Assembly: GCF_030053115.1 (NCBI RefSeq)
Contig: NZ_CP125619.1
Span: forward strand, 5,665,001 to 5,729,000
Length of the DNA stretch: 64,000 bases
Reading direction: 5' to 3'
Source: Pseudomonas svalbardensis
GTDB lineage: Bacteria; Pseudomonadota; Gammaproteobacteria; Pseudomonadales; Pseudomonadaceae
The notes beneath the pieces were generated by a model. That model was given only the letters and a program-made list of their open reading frames with translations. It was not told the origin of the DNA and made no database searches. Made by a program: the position numbers and the translations under genes. Positions 1 through 11,002 of this stretch are shown piece after piece. Positions within the stretch are counted from its first letter, which is position 1, and each line of letters starts with the position of its first letter.

Positions 1-918
1 GGCCGCAGCCTCTTCACCATGGAAACGCGCAACGATCTCTTCGGCCAGCTTGATCTTGATATCACGCGGATTGGCACCCGCCTCGACATCAGCACGGAAT
101 GCATTGATCTCATCCATGGGGCGGAAACTGAGCAATTCGAAGTAGCGCCACATCAGCGCATCCGGAATGGAAACCAGCTTGCCGTACATCACACCCGGCG
201 CTTCCTGAATACCCACGTAGTTGCCCAAGGACTTGGACATTTTCTTCACGCCATCCAGACCTTCGAGCAGCGGCATGGTCAGAATGCACTGAGCCTCTTG
301 ACCATATCCACGCTGCAGTTCACGCCCCATCAACAGGTTGAACTTCTGATCAGTACCACCCAGCTCGACGTCCGCGCGCAAGGCGACCGAGTCATAACCC
401 TGAACCAGCGGATAGAGAAACTCGTGAATGGCAATTGGCTGATTGGTGGTGTAGCGCTTATCGAAGTCGTCGCGCTCGAGCATGCGAGCTACGGTGTACT
501 GCGAAGTCAGGCGAATGAAATCGGCCGGCCCCATCTGATCCATCCAGGTGGAGTTGAACGCAACTTCGGTTTTCGCCGGATCAAGAATCTTGAAAACCTG
601 GGTCTTGTAGGTCTCGGCATTCTCGAGAACCTGCTCGCGGGTAAGAGGAGGACGTGTCGCACTCTTGCCACTCGGATCGCCGATCATCCCGGTGAAGTCA
701 CCTATAAGGAAGATCACCTGATGCCCCAGCTCCTGGAACTGGCGCAGCTTATTAATCAGCACGGTATGACCCAGGTGCAAATCCGGCGCGGTCGGATCGA
801 AGCCTGCCTTGATACGTAGCGGCTGGCCACGCTTGAGCTTTTCGATCAGCTCGGACTCGACCAACAGTTCTTCCGCACCACGTTTAATCAGCGCTAGCTG
901 CTCTTCAACCGACTTCAT
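1..918 (-). CDS. tyrS: Tyrosyl-tRNA synthetase, 3' end cut by the window edge
   Basis: Class I aminoacyl-tRNA synthetase that charges tRNA-Tyr with tyrosine in the cytoplasm. The frame is open from the ATG at 918 to base 1, giving the first 306 residues; the C-terminal RNA-binding part lies outside the window. The N-terminus reads [11 protein letters not shown]. The class I signature HLGH is at about residues 48-51 and KMSKS at about 226-230, both in the positions expected for the TyrRS type found in pseudomonads. It is divergent from the M23 peptidase gene, with about 210 bases between them. Identity is certain from the motifs; only the missing end is unknown. Confidence 0.96.
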   Translation of the reverse strand, partial: MKSVEEQLALIKRGAEELLVESELIEKLKRGQPLRIKAGFDPTAPDLHLGHTVLINKLRQFQELGHQVIFLIGDFTGMIGDPSGKSATRPPLTREQVLENAETYKTQVFKILDPAKTEVAFNSTWMDQMGPADFIRLTSQYTVARMLERDDFDKRYTTNQPIAIHEFLYPLVQGYDSVALRADVELGGTDQKFNLLMGRELQRGYGQEAQCILTMPLLEGLDGVKKMSKSLGNYVGIQEAPGVMYGKLVSIPDALMWRYFELLSFRPMDEINAFRADVEAGANPRDIKIKLAEEIVARFHGEEAAA

Positions 919-1130
919 AACAGACCCGCATGGCTCGAATTCAAAGGGAACCAACCATACAAGATCGCGCGTCAAATACAAGTTTTGCCCGGCGCACGGA
1001 CGCCAATCCGCGACCACAGCGTTTGCGGACTTGCTTCAGAGATGATTTGGTTATATTTTATACAGTTATTTCATCTTCATCATGTCATTCATCTTTTCCA
1101 ATTCATCTTTTTCAAAGTCAAAAATTACCT

Positions 1131-2567
1131 ATGACCAAAGAATCGTCTAAAGCGCCGCCGCTTTACCCGAAGACCCACCTGCTCGCAGCAAGTGGCATCG
1201 CCGCCCTTCTGAGCCTGGCGCTTCTGGTATTTCCTTCCAGTGATGTTGAAGCCAAAAAGACGACCCTGAGTCTTGAACTGGAAAGCCCTGCTGAACAACT
1301 GACACAAGATCAAGACGCTGCCGAGGCCGTCCAGGCCACAAATGAGCCAGCAGCTTCCCCTTTCGCGCAGATCGAAAACAGCGCCGAAGAACCCCAGGAA
1401 ACCGCTCAGGCCGCACCGGCGCCAGCATCCACGCCCGCCCCTGCGATCGAAGAAAAAAAATCTCCAAACCATAGGGAAGTGATCGTTTCTAAAGGCGATA
1501 CGCTCTCCACACTGTTCGCGAAAGTCGGCCTTCCGGCAACTTCGGTGCATGAAGTACTGGCCAGCGACAAACAGGCCAAGCAGTTCAGCCAACTCAAACA
1601 TGGCCAGAAACTTGAATTCGAACTGAGCCCCGATGGCCAGCTGACCAACTTGCACAGCAAGGTCAGCGACGTCGAAAGCATCACCCTGATCAAGAATGAC
1701 AAGGGTTATGCATTCAACCGCATTACCGCCAAGCCTACCGTGCGCTCCGCCTACGTTCATGGCGTGATCAACAGTTCGCTGTCGCAATCCGCTGCACGTG
1801 CAGGCCTGTCCCACAGCCTGACCATGGACATGGCCAGCGTGTTTGGCTATGACGTCGACTTCGCCCAGGATATTCGCCAGGGTGACGAGTTCGATGTCAT
1901 CTACGAACAGAAAGTCGTCAACGGCAAGGCCGTCGGCAATGGCCCGATCCTTTCCGCGCGCTTCACCAACCGCGGCAAGACCTACACCGCCGTGCGTTAC
2001 ATCAATAAACAAGGCAACAGCAGCTACTACACAGCTGACGGCAACAGCATGCGCAAGGCGTTTATCCGTACGCCGGTGGACTTCGCCCGCATCAGTTCGA
2101 AATTCTCCATGGGCCGCAAGCACCCAATCCTGAACAAGATCCGCGCCCACAAAGGCGTCGACTATGCAGCGCCGCGTGGCACCCCAATCAAGGCAGCCGG
2201 TGACGGCAAAGTGTTGCTGGCCGGACGCCGCGGTGGCTACGGCAACACCGTAATCATCCAGCACGGCAATACCTACCGCACGCTGTACGGCCACATGCAA
2301 GGCTTCGCCAAAGGCATCAAGACTGGCGGCAGCGTCAAGCAAGGCCAGGTGATCGGCTACATCGGCACCACCGGACTCTCCACCGGCCCGCACTTGCACT
2401 ACGAGTTCCAGGTCAATGGCGTACACGTCGATCCATTGGGCCAGAAGGTAGCGATGGCCGATCCGATCTCCAAAGCTGAACGCGCACGTTTCCTCGCGCA
2501 GAGCCAACCGCTGATGGCGCGTATGGATCAAGAGAAATCCACGCAGCTGGCTTCGAGCAAGCGATAA
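1131..2567 (+). CDS. M23-family peptidoglycan DD-metalloendopeptidase, MepM/YebA-like
   Basis: Predicted zinc endopeptidase that cleaves peptide cross-links in murein, acting in the periplasm. I start it at the ATG at 1131 (MTKESSKAPPLY); the frame runs further upstream, but that part is AT-rich intergenic sequence and reads as low-quality protein. Of 478 residues, about 18-35 form one membrane anchor or signal segment. A Pro/Ala-rich linker follows, then a LysM/OapA-like segment from about 114 (REVIVSKGDTLSTLF). The C-terminal M23 domain carries HKGVD at 340-344 and HLH at 421-423, which supply the zinc ligands H340, D344 and H423. anmK starts 3 bases after its stop, so the two are probably co-transcribed. 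Confidence 0.93.
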   Translation: MTKESSKAPPLYPKTHLLAASGIAALLSLALLVFPSSDVEAKKTTLSLELESPAEQLTQDQDAAEAVQATNEPAASPFAQIENSAEEPQETAQAAPAPASTPAPAIEEKKSPNHREVIVSKGDTLSTLFAKVGLPATSVHEVLASDKQAKQFSQLKHGQKLEFELSPDGQLTNLHSKVSDVESITLIKNDKGYAFNRITAKPTVRSAYVHGVINSSLSQSAARAGLSHSLTMDMASVFGYDVDFAQDIRQGDEFDVIYEQKVVNGKAVGNGPILSARFTNRGKTYTAVRYINKQGNSSYYTADGNSMRKAFIRTPVDFARISSKFSMGRKHPILNKIRAHKGVDYAAPRGTPIKAAGDGKVLLAGRRGGYGNTVIIQHGNTYRTLYGHMQGFAKGIKTGGSVKQGQVIGYIGTTGLSTGPHLHYEFQVNGVHVDPLGQKVAMADPISKAERARFLAQSQPLMARMDQEKSTQLASSKR

Positions 2568-3662
<1,095 letters not shown>

Positions 3663-3686
3663 CTAGCCATACCGAATCCCGGACAG

Positions 3687-3720
3687 CAAAACGCCGCAGA
3701 GCCCTGAGGCCATGCGGCGC
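3687..3720 (-). terminator. Rho-independent terminator of erpA
   Basis: Inverted repeat CGCCGCA (3692-3698) and TGCGGCG (3713-3719), 7 bp with a 14-base loop. Read on the minus strand it is followed by TTTT, so it fits the end of erpA. It lies between the convergent anmK and erpA. Confidence 0.7.
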
Positions 3721-3742
3721 TTGGTGATGCGATGTATTGCGA

Positions 3743-4093
3743 TCAGATCGAGAACGAAGAGCCGCAGCCACACGTGGTGCTGGCGTTCGGGTTCTTGATC
3801 ACGAAGCGCGAACCTTCCAGACCTTCCTGATAATCCACCTCGGCACCTGCCAGGTATTGGAAACTCATCGGGTCGACCACCAGACTCACACCTTCGCGTT
3901 CGACGATGGTGTCGTCATCGGCCACTTCTTCATCGAAGGTGAAGCCGTACTGAAAACCTGAACAACCACCGCCCGTAACGAATACGCGCAGCTTCAAGCG
4001 ATCATTCCCCTCTTCATCGACCAGGCTCTTCACCTTGTGCGCGGCACCGTGGGTGAATTGCAAAGCCGTGGGGGTGAAGGATTCGACGCTCAT
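3743..4093 (-). CDS. erpA: Iron-sulfur cluster insertion protein ErpA
   Basis: A-type carrier that delivers Fe-S clusters to apo-proteins such as the isoprenoid-pathway enzymes. The 116-residue protein has the three invariant cysteines of HesB/IscA proteins: C44 in GGGCSGF and C108/C110 in the C-terminal CGCG. The length and the N-terminus ([11 protein letters not shown]) match Pseudomonas ErpA. It lies downstream of argC on the same strand, but a strong hairpin terminator at 4217-4243 separates the two, so it probably has its own promoter in the roughly 125 bases before it. Confidence 0.95.
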   Translation of the reverse strand: MSVESFTPTALQFTHGAAHKVKSLVDEEGNDRLKLRVFVTGGGCSGFQYGFTFDEEVADDDTIVEREGVSLVVDPMSFQYLAGAEVDYQEGLEGSRFVIKNPNASTTCGCGSSFSI

Positions 4094-4216
4094 GCTAACT
4101 ATCTCCCGGCGTTACGCCGCCATAATGCGTGATGACGCGCATTATCCGCTTCTCCTAGAAAATCGGTCAACTATTGTTACGGTATATCAATCAACACATT
4201 TGCCCGCCCGAAATGC

Positions 4217-4243
4217 AAAAAAGCCCGTCAGACGGGCTTTTTT
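4217..4243 (-). terminator. Rho-independent terminator after argC
   Basis: Near-perfect palindrome AAAAAAGCCCGTC-AGACGGGCTTTTTT. On the minus strand the stem is followed by a T-run 19 bases after the argC stop; the flanking A- and T-runs would let it work in both directions. Confidence 0.9.
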
Positions 4244-4261
4244 GCTGAGCAGGATAAAGCC

Positions 4262-5296
4262 TTACGGCAGCATGCCTGCATGGGACAGACCCAAGCGCTC
4301 ATCCAGACCAAACAGGATGTTCAGGTTCTGCACCGCCTGACCCGACGCACCTTTGACCAGGTTGTCGATCACCGACAACACCACCACCAGATCACCATCC
4401 TGCGGACGATGCACCGCAATACGGCAAACGTTGGCACCGCGCACACTGCGGGTTTCCGGATGGCTGCCAGCAGGCATGACATCGACGAACGGCTCGTTGG
4501 CATAACGCTTTTCAAACAGCGCCTGCAGATCCACGGAGCGGTCCACGACTGTCGCGTAGAGCGTCGAGTGGATGCCTCGAATCATTGGCGTCAGGTGCGG
4601 AACGAACGTCAGACCGACGTCTTTGCCCGCGGCACGACGCAGACCCTGGCGGATTTCCGGCAGGTGACGGTGACCTTTGACGGCGTAAGCCTTCATGCTT
4701 TCCGACGTCTCGGAGTACAGCGAACCTACAGACGCGCCACGACCGGCACCACTGACACCGGACTTGCAGTCAGCGATCAAGCGGGTGGTATCGGCGAGAC
4801 CGGCTTCAAGCAATGGCAGGAAACCCAATTGCGTAGCAGTCGGGTAGCAACCCGGCACGGCGATCAGACGAGCCTGCTTGATCTGCTCGCGATTGACTTC
4901 CGGCAAGCCGTAAACCGCCTCTTCCAGCAGTTCCGGCGCGCCGTGCGGCTGACCGTACCACTTGGCCCACTCATCGGCGTCTTGCAGACGGAAGTCCGCC
5001 GACAGGTCGATGACTTTGGTCCCGGCTGCCAACAGTTCGCCGGCCAATGCATGGGCAACACCGTGAGGCGTGGCGAAGAACACCACGTCGCAAGCGCCCA
5101 GCGTCTTGATGTCCGGAACGCTGAACGCCAAGCCATCGTAATGACCGCGCAGGTTCGGATACATATCAGCCACGGCCAGACCGGCCTCGGATCGGGAAGT
5201 GATGACGACCACTTCTGCTTGCGGATGCTGTGCCAACAGACGCAGCAGTTCGACACCGGTGTAACCCGTGCCGCCGACGATACCGACCTTGACCAT
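4262..5296 (-). CDS. argC: N-acetyl-gamma-glutamyl-phosphate reductase
   Basis: Third step of arginine synthesis: NADPH-dependent reduction of N-acetylglutamyl phosphate to the semialdehyde. The start is the ATG at 5296 ([14 protein letters not shown]), giving 344 residues, the normal length of the long ArgC type; the frame reads on upstream but that part is promoter region. GGTGYTG (8-14) is the nucleotide-binding glycine loop and C150 in VPGCYPTA is the catalytic cysteine. It is divergent from hemJ with about 135 bases between, as in other pseudomonads. Confidence 0.97.
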   Translation of the reverse strand: MVKVGIVGGTGYTGVELLRLLAQHPQAEVVVITSRSEAGLAVADMYPNLRGHYDGLAFSVPDIKTLGACDVVFFATPHGVAHALAGELLAAGTKVIDLSADFRLQDADEWAKWYGQPHGAPELLEEAVYGLPEVNREQIKQARLIAVPGCYPTATQLGFLPLLEAGLADTTRLIADCKSGVSGAGRGASVGSLYSETSESMKAYAVKGHRHLPEIRQGLRRAAGKDVGLTFVPHLTPMIRGIHSTLYATVVDRSVDLQALFEKRYANEPFVDVMPAGSHPETRSVRGANVCRIAVHRPQDGDLVVVLSVIDNLVKGASGQAVQNLNILFGLDERLGLSHAGMLP

Positions 5297-5431
5297 AAAC
5301 CTGCCCTCAACGAACCCACTGGAAAGCCGTCGATAATAGGGGCCACGCGGCTCTGCGACAACCGTCAAGGTGACGTGCGGCGGCACAAGCCTCTACTATT
5401 CGGGCTACCGTGAACCTGGGAATAACTAAAA

Positions 5432-5860
5432 ATGCTTTATCTGTGGCTCAAAGCGCTTCACATCGTCAGCATGGTCTGCTGGTTTGCCGGCCTGTTCTAT
5501 CTGCCGCGCCTGTTTGTCTATCATGCCCAAAGCGAGGACACCGTCAGCAAGGAACGCTTCAGCATCATGGAGCGCAAGCTGTACCGCGGCATCATGGGGC
5601 CGGCGATGATCGCCACCTTGATTTTCGGCATTGCACTGATCGGCCTGAACCCAAGCATATTCAGTCAGGGTGCGTGGATTCACGCCAAGTTGACCCTGGT
5701 GGTGATCCTGATCGGCTACCACCACATGTGCGGCGCTCAGGTGAAACGTTTTGCCCGTGGCGAGAACACCCGCAGCCATGTCTTTTATCGCTGGTTCAAT
5801 GAAGTGCCGGTTCTGATATTGCTGGCTATTGTAATTCTGGTCGTCGTTCGGCCGTTCTAA
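5432..5860 (+). CDS. hemJ: Protoporphyrinogen IX oxidase HemJ
   Basis: Small integral membrane protein of the HemJ (formerly UPF0093) family, which oxidises protoporphyrinogen IX in heme synthesis in bacteria lacking HemG/HemY. The 142 residues contain about four hydrophobic helices. The N-terminus (MLYLWLKALHIVSMVCWFAG) carries the conserved early histidine H10, and YHHMCG is a further family stretch. It stands alone on the plus strand between the divergent argC and the flavoprotein gene. Family assignment is firm; the enzymatic role comes from family knowledge. Confidence 0.93.
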   Translation: MLYLWLKALHIVSMVCWFAGLFYLPRLFVYHAQSEDTVSKERFSIMERKLYRGIMGPAMIATLIFGIALIGLNPSIFSQGAWIHAKLTLVVILIGYHHMCGAQVKRFARGENTRSHVFYRWFNEVPVLILLAIVILVVVRPF

Positions 5861-5893
5861 CTCCAATAAGCACAACTCACCGGGGTACTTCCA

Positions 5894-6862
5894 ATGTCGC
5901 TGCCCGCTCTGCTCGAACAACGTTTGCGTCTACCTGTGGTGGCAGCGCCAATGTTCCTGATCTCCAACCCAAAACTGGTGCTCGCCTGCTGCCGTAATGG
6001 CGTGGTGGGCAGCTTTCCTGCGCTGAACCAGCGCGAGAGCAGCGGCTTCAAGGCCTGGCTGGAAGAGATCGAAGCAGGATTGGCGACACTGGATAACCCC
6101 GCGCCTTACGCGGTGAACCTGATCGTCCACAACAGCAACCCGCGGCTGCAAGCGGACCTTGCGATCTGCATCGAGCACAAAGTGCCGATCGTGATCACCA
6201 GTCTCGGCGCTGTGAAAGAACTGGTCGATGCAGTGCACAGCTATGGCGGTCTGGTGTTTCATGACGTGACGACTCGTCGCCATGCAGAGAAAGCTGCCAA
6301 GGCCGGGGTCGACGGTTTGATCGCCGTGGCAGCAGGTGCCGGTGGACACGCCGGAACCTGGAGTCCGTTCTCACTGATTGCCGAGATCCGCCAATTCTTC
6401 GACAAGACCCTGCTGCTGGCCGGTTGCCTGAACCACGGTCACGAGATTCTTGCGGCACAATTGCTTGGTGCGGATCTGGCCTACTTCGGTACGCGATTTA
6501 TCGGCACCACCGAAAGTCATGCGTCTGACGCCTATAAAGAGATGCTGCTGACTTCCAGAGCCGCGGACATCGTCCATACTCCAGCGGTGTCGGGAGTACC
6601 GGCGAGCTTTATGCGTCAGAGCCTTGAGGCAGCAGGTTTCGACATGGCAGCGCTGCAAGGCAAGGGCGAGGTGAACTTCGGCTCCAAACTCAAGCCCATA
6701 AGCGATGAAGCCAAAGCCTGGAAAACCGTCTGGTCCGCAGGCCAGGGTGTCGGCGAGATTGATGACCTGCCGAGTGTTGATCAATTGGTCGCTCGCCTCG
6801 ATGCCGAGTACCGAAAAGCACTGGAACTGGCGGCAGCGCTGCCCAAGCGCTGGCCACGCTGA
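5894..6862 (+). CDS. Nitronate monooxygenase-type flavoprotein
   Basis: A 322-residue TIM-barrel FMN protein of the 2-nitropropane dioxygenase/nitronate monooxygenase family. The N-terminus (LLEQRLRLPVVAAPMFLISNP) is the usual first strand, and AAGAGGHAGTWSPF contains the conserved glycines and the histidine near the flavin. The substrate cannot be read from sequence; detoxification of propionate-3-nitronate or general quinone reduction are both possible for the family. It begins 33 bases after hemJ, with an ACCGGGGTACTTCCA leader that contains only a weak ribosome-binding site. Confidence 0.88.
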   Translation: MSLPALLEQRLRLPVVAAPMFLISNPKLVLACCRNGVVGSFPALNQRESSGFKAWLEEIEAGLATLDNPAPYAVNLIVHNSNPRLQADLAICIEHKVPIVITSLGAVKELVDAVHSYGGLVFHDVTTRRHAEKAAKAGVDGLIAVAAGAGGHAGTWSPFSLIAEIRQFFDKTLLLAGCLNHGHEILAAQLLGADLAYFGTRFIGTTESHASDAYKEMLLTSRAADIVHTPAVSGVPASFMRQSLEAAGFDMAALQGKGEVNFGSKLKPISDEAKAWKTVWSAGQGVGEIDDLPSVDQLVARLDAEYRKALELAAALPKRWPR

Positions 6863-6872
6863 CAGGAAAACT

Positions 6873-6898
6873 TGGCCAGCCCATTCCGGCTGGCTTTA
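6873..6898 (+). terminator. Possible weak terminator after the flavoprotein gene
   Basis: Stem GCCAGCC (6875-6881) and GGCTGGC (6888-6894) with a 6-base loop, followed by TTT only. The short T-run makes it weak. Confidence 0.45.
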
Positions 6899-6948
6899 CA
6901 CTCCATCCGCAATACTCCCTAAAACATTCGCGACAAGGATGCCTCGCA

Positions 6949-7914
6949 ATGAGCGAAAACCGTTTCAAGATCGTGTTCGACGGGGCTCTGCTGCCAGGTG
7001 TTGACGTCACCACCGCCAAGCTCAATCTCGCCGAGTTGTTCAAAAGCGATGTGGCCGCCATCGAGCGACTGTTCAGTGGCAAGCCGGTTGCGCTTAAACG
7101 CGACCTGTCACAGGTCGACGCGCAGACTTATCTCCAGGCGCTGACCAAAACCGGTATCGATGCCCGGATCGAATCCGAACCCTCGATCGAGCTGAACCTG
7201 TCTGACGTTCATGAACACGCCCCTGCCGTCACGGCAGATCCCGAATCCCCTTACGCACCACCCCGGGCTACCGTTGGCGAAGTTTTGCCTGAATTTTCCA
7301 CACTCAAGCCGTTCAGCTTCGATGGCCGCATTGGCCGCTTGCGTTACCTGGCCTGGACGATGTCGCTGACGCTGGTAACCCTTGGTGTTGGCGCTGTGCT
7401 TGCTGTTTTCGGCTTGGCCCTCATCACTACGGACACGACCGCCGGCCTGATTCTCGGTGGCTTGCTGGCCTTTATTCTCTTTGTGGCGCTCGCGTTCGTC
7501 AGCATTCAGTTCAGTGTCCAGCGCCTGCATGATATCGGTTGGTCTGGCTGGATCTGGCTACTGACGCTCGTGCCGTTCGTGGGCAGCATCTTTCCGTTCG
7601 TGATGGTGATTGTGCCGGGTAATAACACCGCCAATCGATACGGCGCGCCACCACCGCCCAACAGCACCGCCGTCAAGGTCCTGTCTTCACTGTGGCTGGT
7701 GTTTATCGCGATCCTGTTCATCGGCGGACTGACCGGTGGCCTTACGACCATTCAGAGCGAATATGAAAGCGCCACCCAGAGCCGCTATGAAAGTGACTCC
7801 GTGACCACCGAAGAGATCGAAGATCAAACCGCCGTGGAAGCAGAGCCAGCGCCAAATTCAGCCGACGATGCAGCCGAAGAAGCCCAGCCCCCTGTAGACT
7901 CTGCGAAAGAATGA
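6949..7914 (+). CDS. DUF805-family membrane protein with an N-terminal extension
   Basis: 321 residues of unknown function. About 1-85 form a soluble N-terminal domain (MSENRFKIVFDGALLPG), then a Pro-rich linker, then the DUF805 domain from about 120 (FSFDGRIGRLRYLAW) with several hydrophobic helices and the typical QRLHDIGWSGW loop. The last 55 residues are acidic and low in complexity, rich in E, D, A and P, and probably cytoplasmic and disordered. DUF805 proteins are of unknown function. The N-terminal extension resembles the start of other Pseudomonas DUF805 proteins, but I cannot give it a role. Confidence 0.85.
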   Translation: MSENRFKIVFDGALLPGVDVTTAKLNLAELFKSDVAAIERLFSGKPVALKRDLSQVDAQTYLQALTKTGIDARIESEPSIELNLSDVHEHAPAVTADPESPYAPPRATVGEVLPEFSTLKPFSFDGRIGRLRYLAWTMSLTLVTLGVGAVLAVFGLALITTDTTAGLILGGLLAFILFVALAFVSIQFSVQRLHDIGWSGWIWLLTLVPFVGSIFPFVMVIVPGNNTANRYGAPPPPNSTAVKVLSSLWLVFIAILFIGGLTGGLTTIQSEYESATQSRYESDSVTTEEIEDQTAVEAEPAPNSADDAAEEAQPPVDSAKE

Positions 7915-7976
7915 ACAGCGCTCCCCGTCCGTGACACCTGCGTCGCCGGCGCGGAGCTGTTGCGATGGAGAAATGC

Positions 7977-8765
7977 ATGACCCGTTACGCTCTGATCACT
8001 GGCGCTTCCAGCGGCATCGGCCTGGCGATGGCCGAAGCGCTGGCCCGGCGCGGCCGCAGCCTGATCCTGGTGGCCCGTCAGCGTGATCAGCTGGAAAGTA
8101 TTGCGATTGAACTGACTCAACGTTTTGGCGTGGAAGTGTTGTTCCGAGCCTGTGATCTCGGCGAGCCGCTACGGCTATCCGGTTTTCTGCTGGAGCTGGA
8201 GGAAGGTGACCGACAGATCGATTTGCTGGTCAACTGCGCCGGCATCGGCACCTGCGGCCCTTTTCTGGCTCAGGACTGGATGACCGAACAGGACCTGATC
8301 GAAGTGAACATCCTCGCACTCACTCGCCTGTGTCACGCGATCGGCAACAGTATGGCGCTGCAGGGCGGCGGGCAAATTTTGAATGTCGCCTCGGTGGCGG
8401 CGTTCCATCCCGGCCCGTGGATGAGTACTTATTACGCCAGCAAGGCTTATGTGCTGCACTTTTCCGAAGGGTTGCGCGTCGAACTGAAAAAATGTGCGGT
8501 CAAGGTGTCGGTGCTCTGCCCCGGCCCTACCCGCACGGCGTTTTTCCGCACCGCGCAATTGGACGCTGGCAAACTGGTCGACAGCAAAATGCTGATGAGA
8601 CCCGAGGAAGTCGCGCTCTACACCGTCCGGGCTCTGGAGAAAAACCGCGCCATCATTATTCCGGGCCGACGCAACCGCTGGCGCGCCTTCCTGCCGCGAC
8701 TCGGCTCGCGCTGGCTGACCCGGACAATCGCCGGCATGGTCAACAAGGCTTACTGCCCGCGCTGA
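7977..8765 (+). CDS. Short-chain dehydrogenase/reductase
   Basis: Classical SDR of 262 residues. I prefer the ATG at 7977 (MTRYALITGASSGIG) to the one at 7965, because GGAG at 7967-7970 lies 6 bases upstream. TGASSGIG is the dinucleotide loop, NCAG the structural motif, and a Ser (NVASVAAF) with YYASK gives the catalytic Ser-Tyr-Lys set. The C-terminal stretch after residue 210 (basic, with RRNRWRAFLPRLGSRW) is typical of the DltE/YqjQ-like SDR group. The substrate is unknown. It is the third gene of a same-strand run with the DUF805 and HIT genes. Confidence 0.9.
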   Translation: MTRYALITGASSGIGLAMAEALARRGRSLILVARQRDQLESIAIELTQRFGVEVLFRACDLGEPLRLSGFLLELEEGDRQIDLLVNCAGIGTCGPFLAQDWMTEQDLIEVNILALTRLCHAIGNSMALQGGGQILNVASVAAFHPGPWMSTYYASKAYVLHFSEGLRVELKKCAVKVSVLCPGPTRTAFFRTAQLDAGKLVDSKMLMRPEEVALYTVRALEKNRAIIIPGRRNRWRAFLPRLGSRWLTRTIAGMVNKAYCPR

Positions 8766-8847
8766 TCGCACCCTCAAGGTAAAAGACTGGGCTCGGGCAT
8801 AACCCATGGTTACACTCAGGCCAGCCCAAACAACGGAGAAAACAGCT

Positions 8848-9186
8848 GTGGATACTCTGTTCACCAAGATCATCAACCGGGAAATCCCGGCGAAGATCAT
8901 TTACGAGGACGACCAGGTACTGGCCTTCCACGACATCGCCCCACAGGCACCGGTGCATTTCCTGGTGATCCCGAAAAAAGCGGTGCGCACGCTTAACGAC
9001 CTGACCGAGGACGACAAGGCATTGGCTGGGCATATTCTGTTCACCGCCCAGCGTCTGGCCCTGGAACTGGGCTGCGAAGAGGGCTTCCGCGTGGTCATGA
9101 ATTGCAATCCACTGGGTGGGCAGACCGTCTATCACATTCATATGCATGTATTGGGTCAGCGCCAGATGCATTGGCCGCCGGGCTGA
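8848..9186 (+). CDS. HIT-family nucleotide hydrolase (HinT-like)
   Basis: Histidine-triad protein of 112 residues that should hydrolyse nucleoside phosphoramidates or related AMP conjugates. The start chosen is the GTG at 8848 (VDTLFTKIINREIPAK): GGAG lies 9 bases upstream, and the N-terminus then matches HinT proteins; the longer frame from 8806 reads poorly. The triad is H96-I-H98-M-H100. NCNPLGGQTVYHIHMH is the family block. A REP-like hairpin and then coq7 follow. Confidence 0.93.
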   Translation: MDTLFTKIINREIPAKIIYEDDQVLAFHDIAPQAPVHFLVIPKKAVRTLNDLTEDDKALAGHILFTAQRLALELGCEEGFRVVMNCNPLGGQTVYHIHMHVLGQRQMHWPPG

Positions 9187-9199
9187 TTGCAGTAAGCCC

Positions 9200-9227
9200 T
9201 GTGGGGGCGGGCAATCCCGCTCCCACG
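9200..9227. repeat. Single REP-like palindrome
   Basis: GTGGGGGCGGGCAATCCCGC and TCCCAC form an imperfect palindrome between the HIT gene and coq7. It resembles one arm of the fluorescens-group REP sequences (GTGGGAGCGGGC type). Confidence 0.65.
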
Positions 9228-9312
9228 AGCACCTGCGTCGCAATGACCCAGCGCAAACCTTCCCCGGCCGATTGGGTTAAACTGGCCGCCGAGATTCTTC
9301 CCGGAGGTCAGC

Positions 9313-9960
9313 ATGACTACCCAACGTCACTATTCGCCGATTGACCGCCTTCTGCTGCAAGCCGATGCCGCGATGCGTACCTTGTTGCCCTTCAGTGGTC
9401 AGCCGTACCGTCCTTCGCCCGCTATCGTTCAGCCGGATGCGCAAATGAGCGACGAAGACACCCGGCACGTCGCCGGTCTGATGCGCATCAACCATACCGG
9501 CGAAGTCTGTGCCCAGGCGCTGTATCAGGGTCAGGCCCTGACCGCCAAGCTGCCGCAAGTGCGCGCCGCCATGGAGCATGCCGCCGAAGAAGAAATCGAC
9601 CACCTGGTCTGGTGCGAACAACGCATAAAACAGTTGGGCAGCCACACCAGCATTCTCAATCCACTGTTCTACGGCATGTCGTTCGGGATTGGCGCGGTGG
9701 CCGGATTGATCAGCGATAAAGTCAGCCTGGGGTTCGTTGCCGCGACCGAGCATCAGGTGTGCAAACACCTCAACGAACACCTTGAGCAACTGCCAGCCGA
9801 GGACGAAAAGTCCCGGGCGATCCTCGAGCAGATGCGCATTGATGAAGAACACCACGCCGAAAGCGCGCTGGAGGCAGGGGGTTTCCGCTTCCCGGCACCG
9901 GTGAAGTTCGGCATGAGCCTGATGGCCAAGGTCATGACCAAGAGTACTTACCGGATCTGA
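9313..9960 (+). CDS. coq7: Ubiquinone synthesis di-iron hydroxylase Coq7
   Basis: Hydroxylates the C6 position of demethoxyubiquinone, a late step of ubiquinone synthesis, at the membrane face. The 215-residue length is normal for the Pseudomonas protein. The di-iron ligands are visible as E in [25 protein letters not shown] and the final DEEHHAESA, matching the two ExxH half-sites of the ferritin-like fold. GGAGGTCAGC directly before the ATG is a strong ribosome-binding site. Confidence 0.96.
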   Translation: MTTQRHYSPIDRLLLQADAAMRTLLPFSGQPYRPSPAIVQPDAQMSDEDTRHVAGLMRINHTGEVCAQALYQGQALTAKLPQVRAAMEHAAEEEIDHLVWCEQRIKQLGSHTSILNPLFYGMSFGIGAVAGLISDKVSLGFVAATEHQVCKHLNEHLEQLPAEDEKSRAILEQMRIDEEHHAESALEAGGFRFPAPVKFGMSLMAKVMTKSTYRI

Positions 9961-9996
9961 ACTCAGGGCCTTGCTCCTACAAGGGACACTCGCAAT

Positions 9997-10032
9997 AAAA
10001 AAGGCGACTGCCGTGAGGGAGTCGCCTTTTTT
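9997..10032. terminator. Bidirectional terminator between coq7 and speD
   Basis: AAAAAAGGCGACT-(loop)-AGTCGCCTTTTTT, a 7-bp GC stem flanked by A- and T-runs, so it can end both the plus-strand coq7 and the minus-strand speD transcripts. Confidence 0.9.
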
Positions 10033-10045
10033 GTGTTCAGCAATT

Positions 10046-10840
10046 TTAGTTCGGCATGTTGCGCGCGTAGAAGATTTCCAGCATTTCGTGTTTCACACGC
10101 TCGGTCACCTGAGCACGCTGCTCAGACGACAGGTTGTTGGTAGCGTCGCCGAACAGGTAGTTATCCAGCTCGAAGTTCTTCAGCAGCATTTTGGTGTGGA
10201 ACAGGTTTTCCTGGTACACGTTCACGTCGGTCATCTGGTATGCGTCGCGAGTGTCTTCGGAAAGGTAGTTCTGAATCGAATTGATCTCGTGGTCGATGAA
10301 GTGCTTTTTGCCTTCCACGTCACGGGTGAAACCGCGCACACGATAATCCACGGTCACGATGTCCGAATCGAACTGGTGGATCAGGAAGTTGAGCGCCTTG
10401 AGCGGTGAAATGACGCCACAGGTCGACACATCAATGTCCACACGGAATGTCGCGATGCCATCGTCCGGATGGATTTCCGGGTAGGTGTGCACCGTGATGT
10501 GGCTCTTGTCGAGGTGGGCCAGGATGATTTCAGGCAGCGGGCCCGGGGACTCTTCGATCTGACTGTCGGTCGGGGTCACCGGCTCTTCAGAGATCAGAAT
10601 CGTGACACTGGCGCCCTGGGGTTCATAGTCCTGACTGGCAATGTTCAGGATGTTGGCACCAATGATATCGACAACTTCTGTGAGGATCTGCGTCAGGCGC
10701 TTGGCGTTGTACTCTTTATTGATGTACTCGACGTAAGCCTGTTGGTCTTGCGGGGTTTCCGCGTAGCAGATGTCATAGATGTTGAAGCTCAAGGTCTTTG
10801 TCAGGTTATTGAACCCGTGGAGCTTGAGTTTGCTTTTCAC
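10046..10840 (-). CDS. speD: S-adenosylmethionine decarboxylase proenzyme
   Basis: Makes decarboxylated SAM, the aminopropyl donor for spermidine. It is of the E. coli type (264 residues). The autocleavage site that creates the pyruvoyl cofactor is visible as K112-S113 in [13 protein letters not shown]; the conserved histidines follow. It is convergent with coq7 across a shared terminator. No spermidine synthase gene lies within the window. Confidence 0.96.
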   Translation of the reverse strand: MKSKLKLHGFNNLTKTLSFNIYDICYAETPQDQQAYVEYINKEYNAKRLTQILTEVVDIIGANILNIASQDYEPQGASVTILISEEPVTPTDSQIEESPGPLPEIILAHLDKSHITVHTYPEIHPDDGIATFRVDIDVSTCGVISPLKALNFLIHQFDSDIVTVDYRVRGFTRDVEGKKHFIDHEINSIQNYLSEDTRDAYQMTDVNVYQENLFHTKMLLKNFELDNYLFGDATNNLSSEQRAQVTERVKHEMLEIFYARNMPN

Positions 10841-11002
10841 CGTTAAAACTCTCTATGCAGTGCGGCCCGGCCGCGTAATCAAGCATGCCAGCGCCACTTT
10901 TTCCGGGGTAGTGGCCCCTCAACCGACAGGCCACACACCCGAGCAGACGCCAGCTTTAGATCGCCACAGTCTGCACTGCCTTTATGATAGTTGAATGTCG
11001 AT

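Noticed and set aside
1125..2531. 468-residue minus-strand frame opposite the M23 peptidase
   Set aside because: Antisense shadow in high-GC DNA; the plus strand has the clear M23 motifs.
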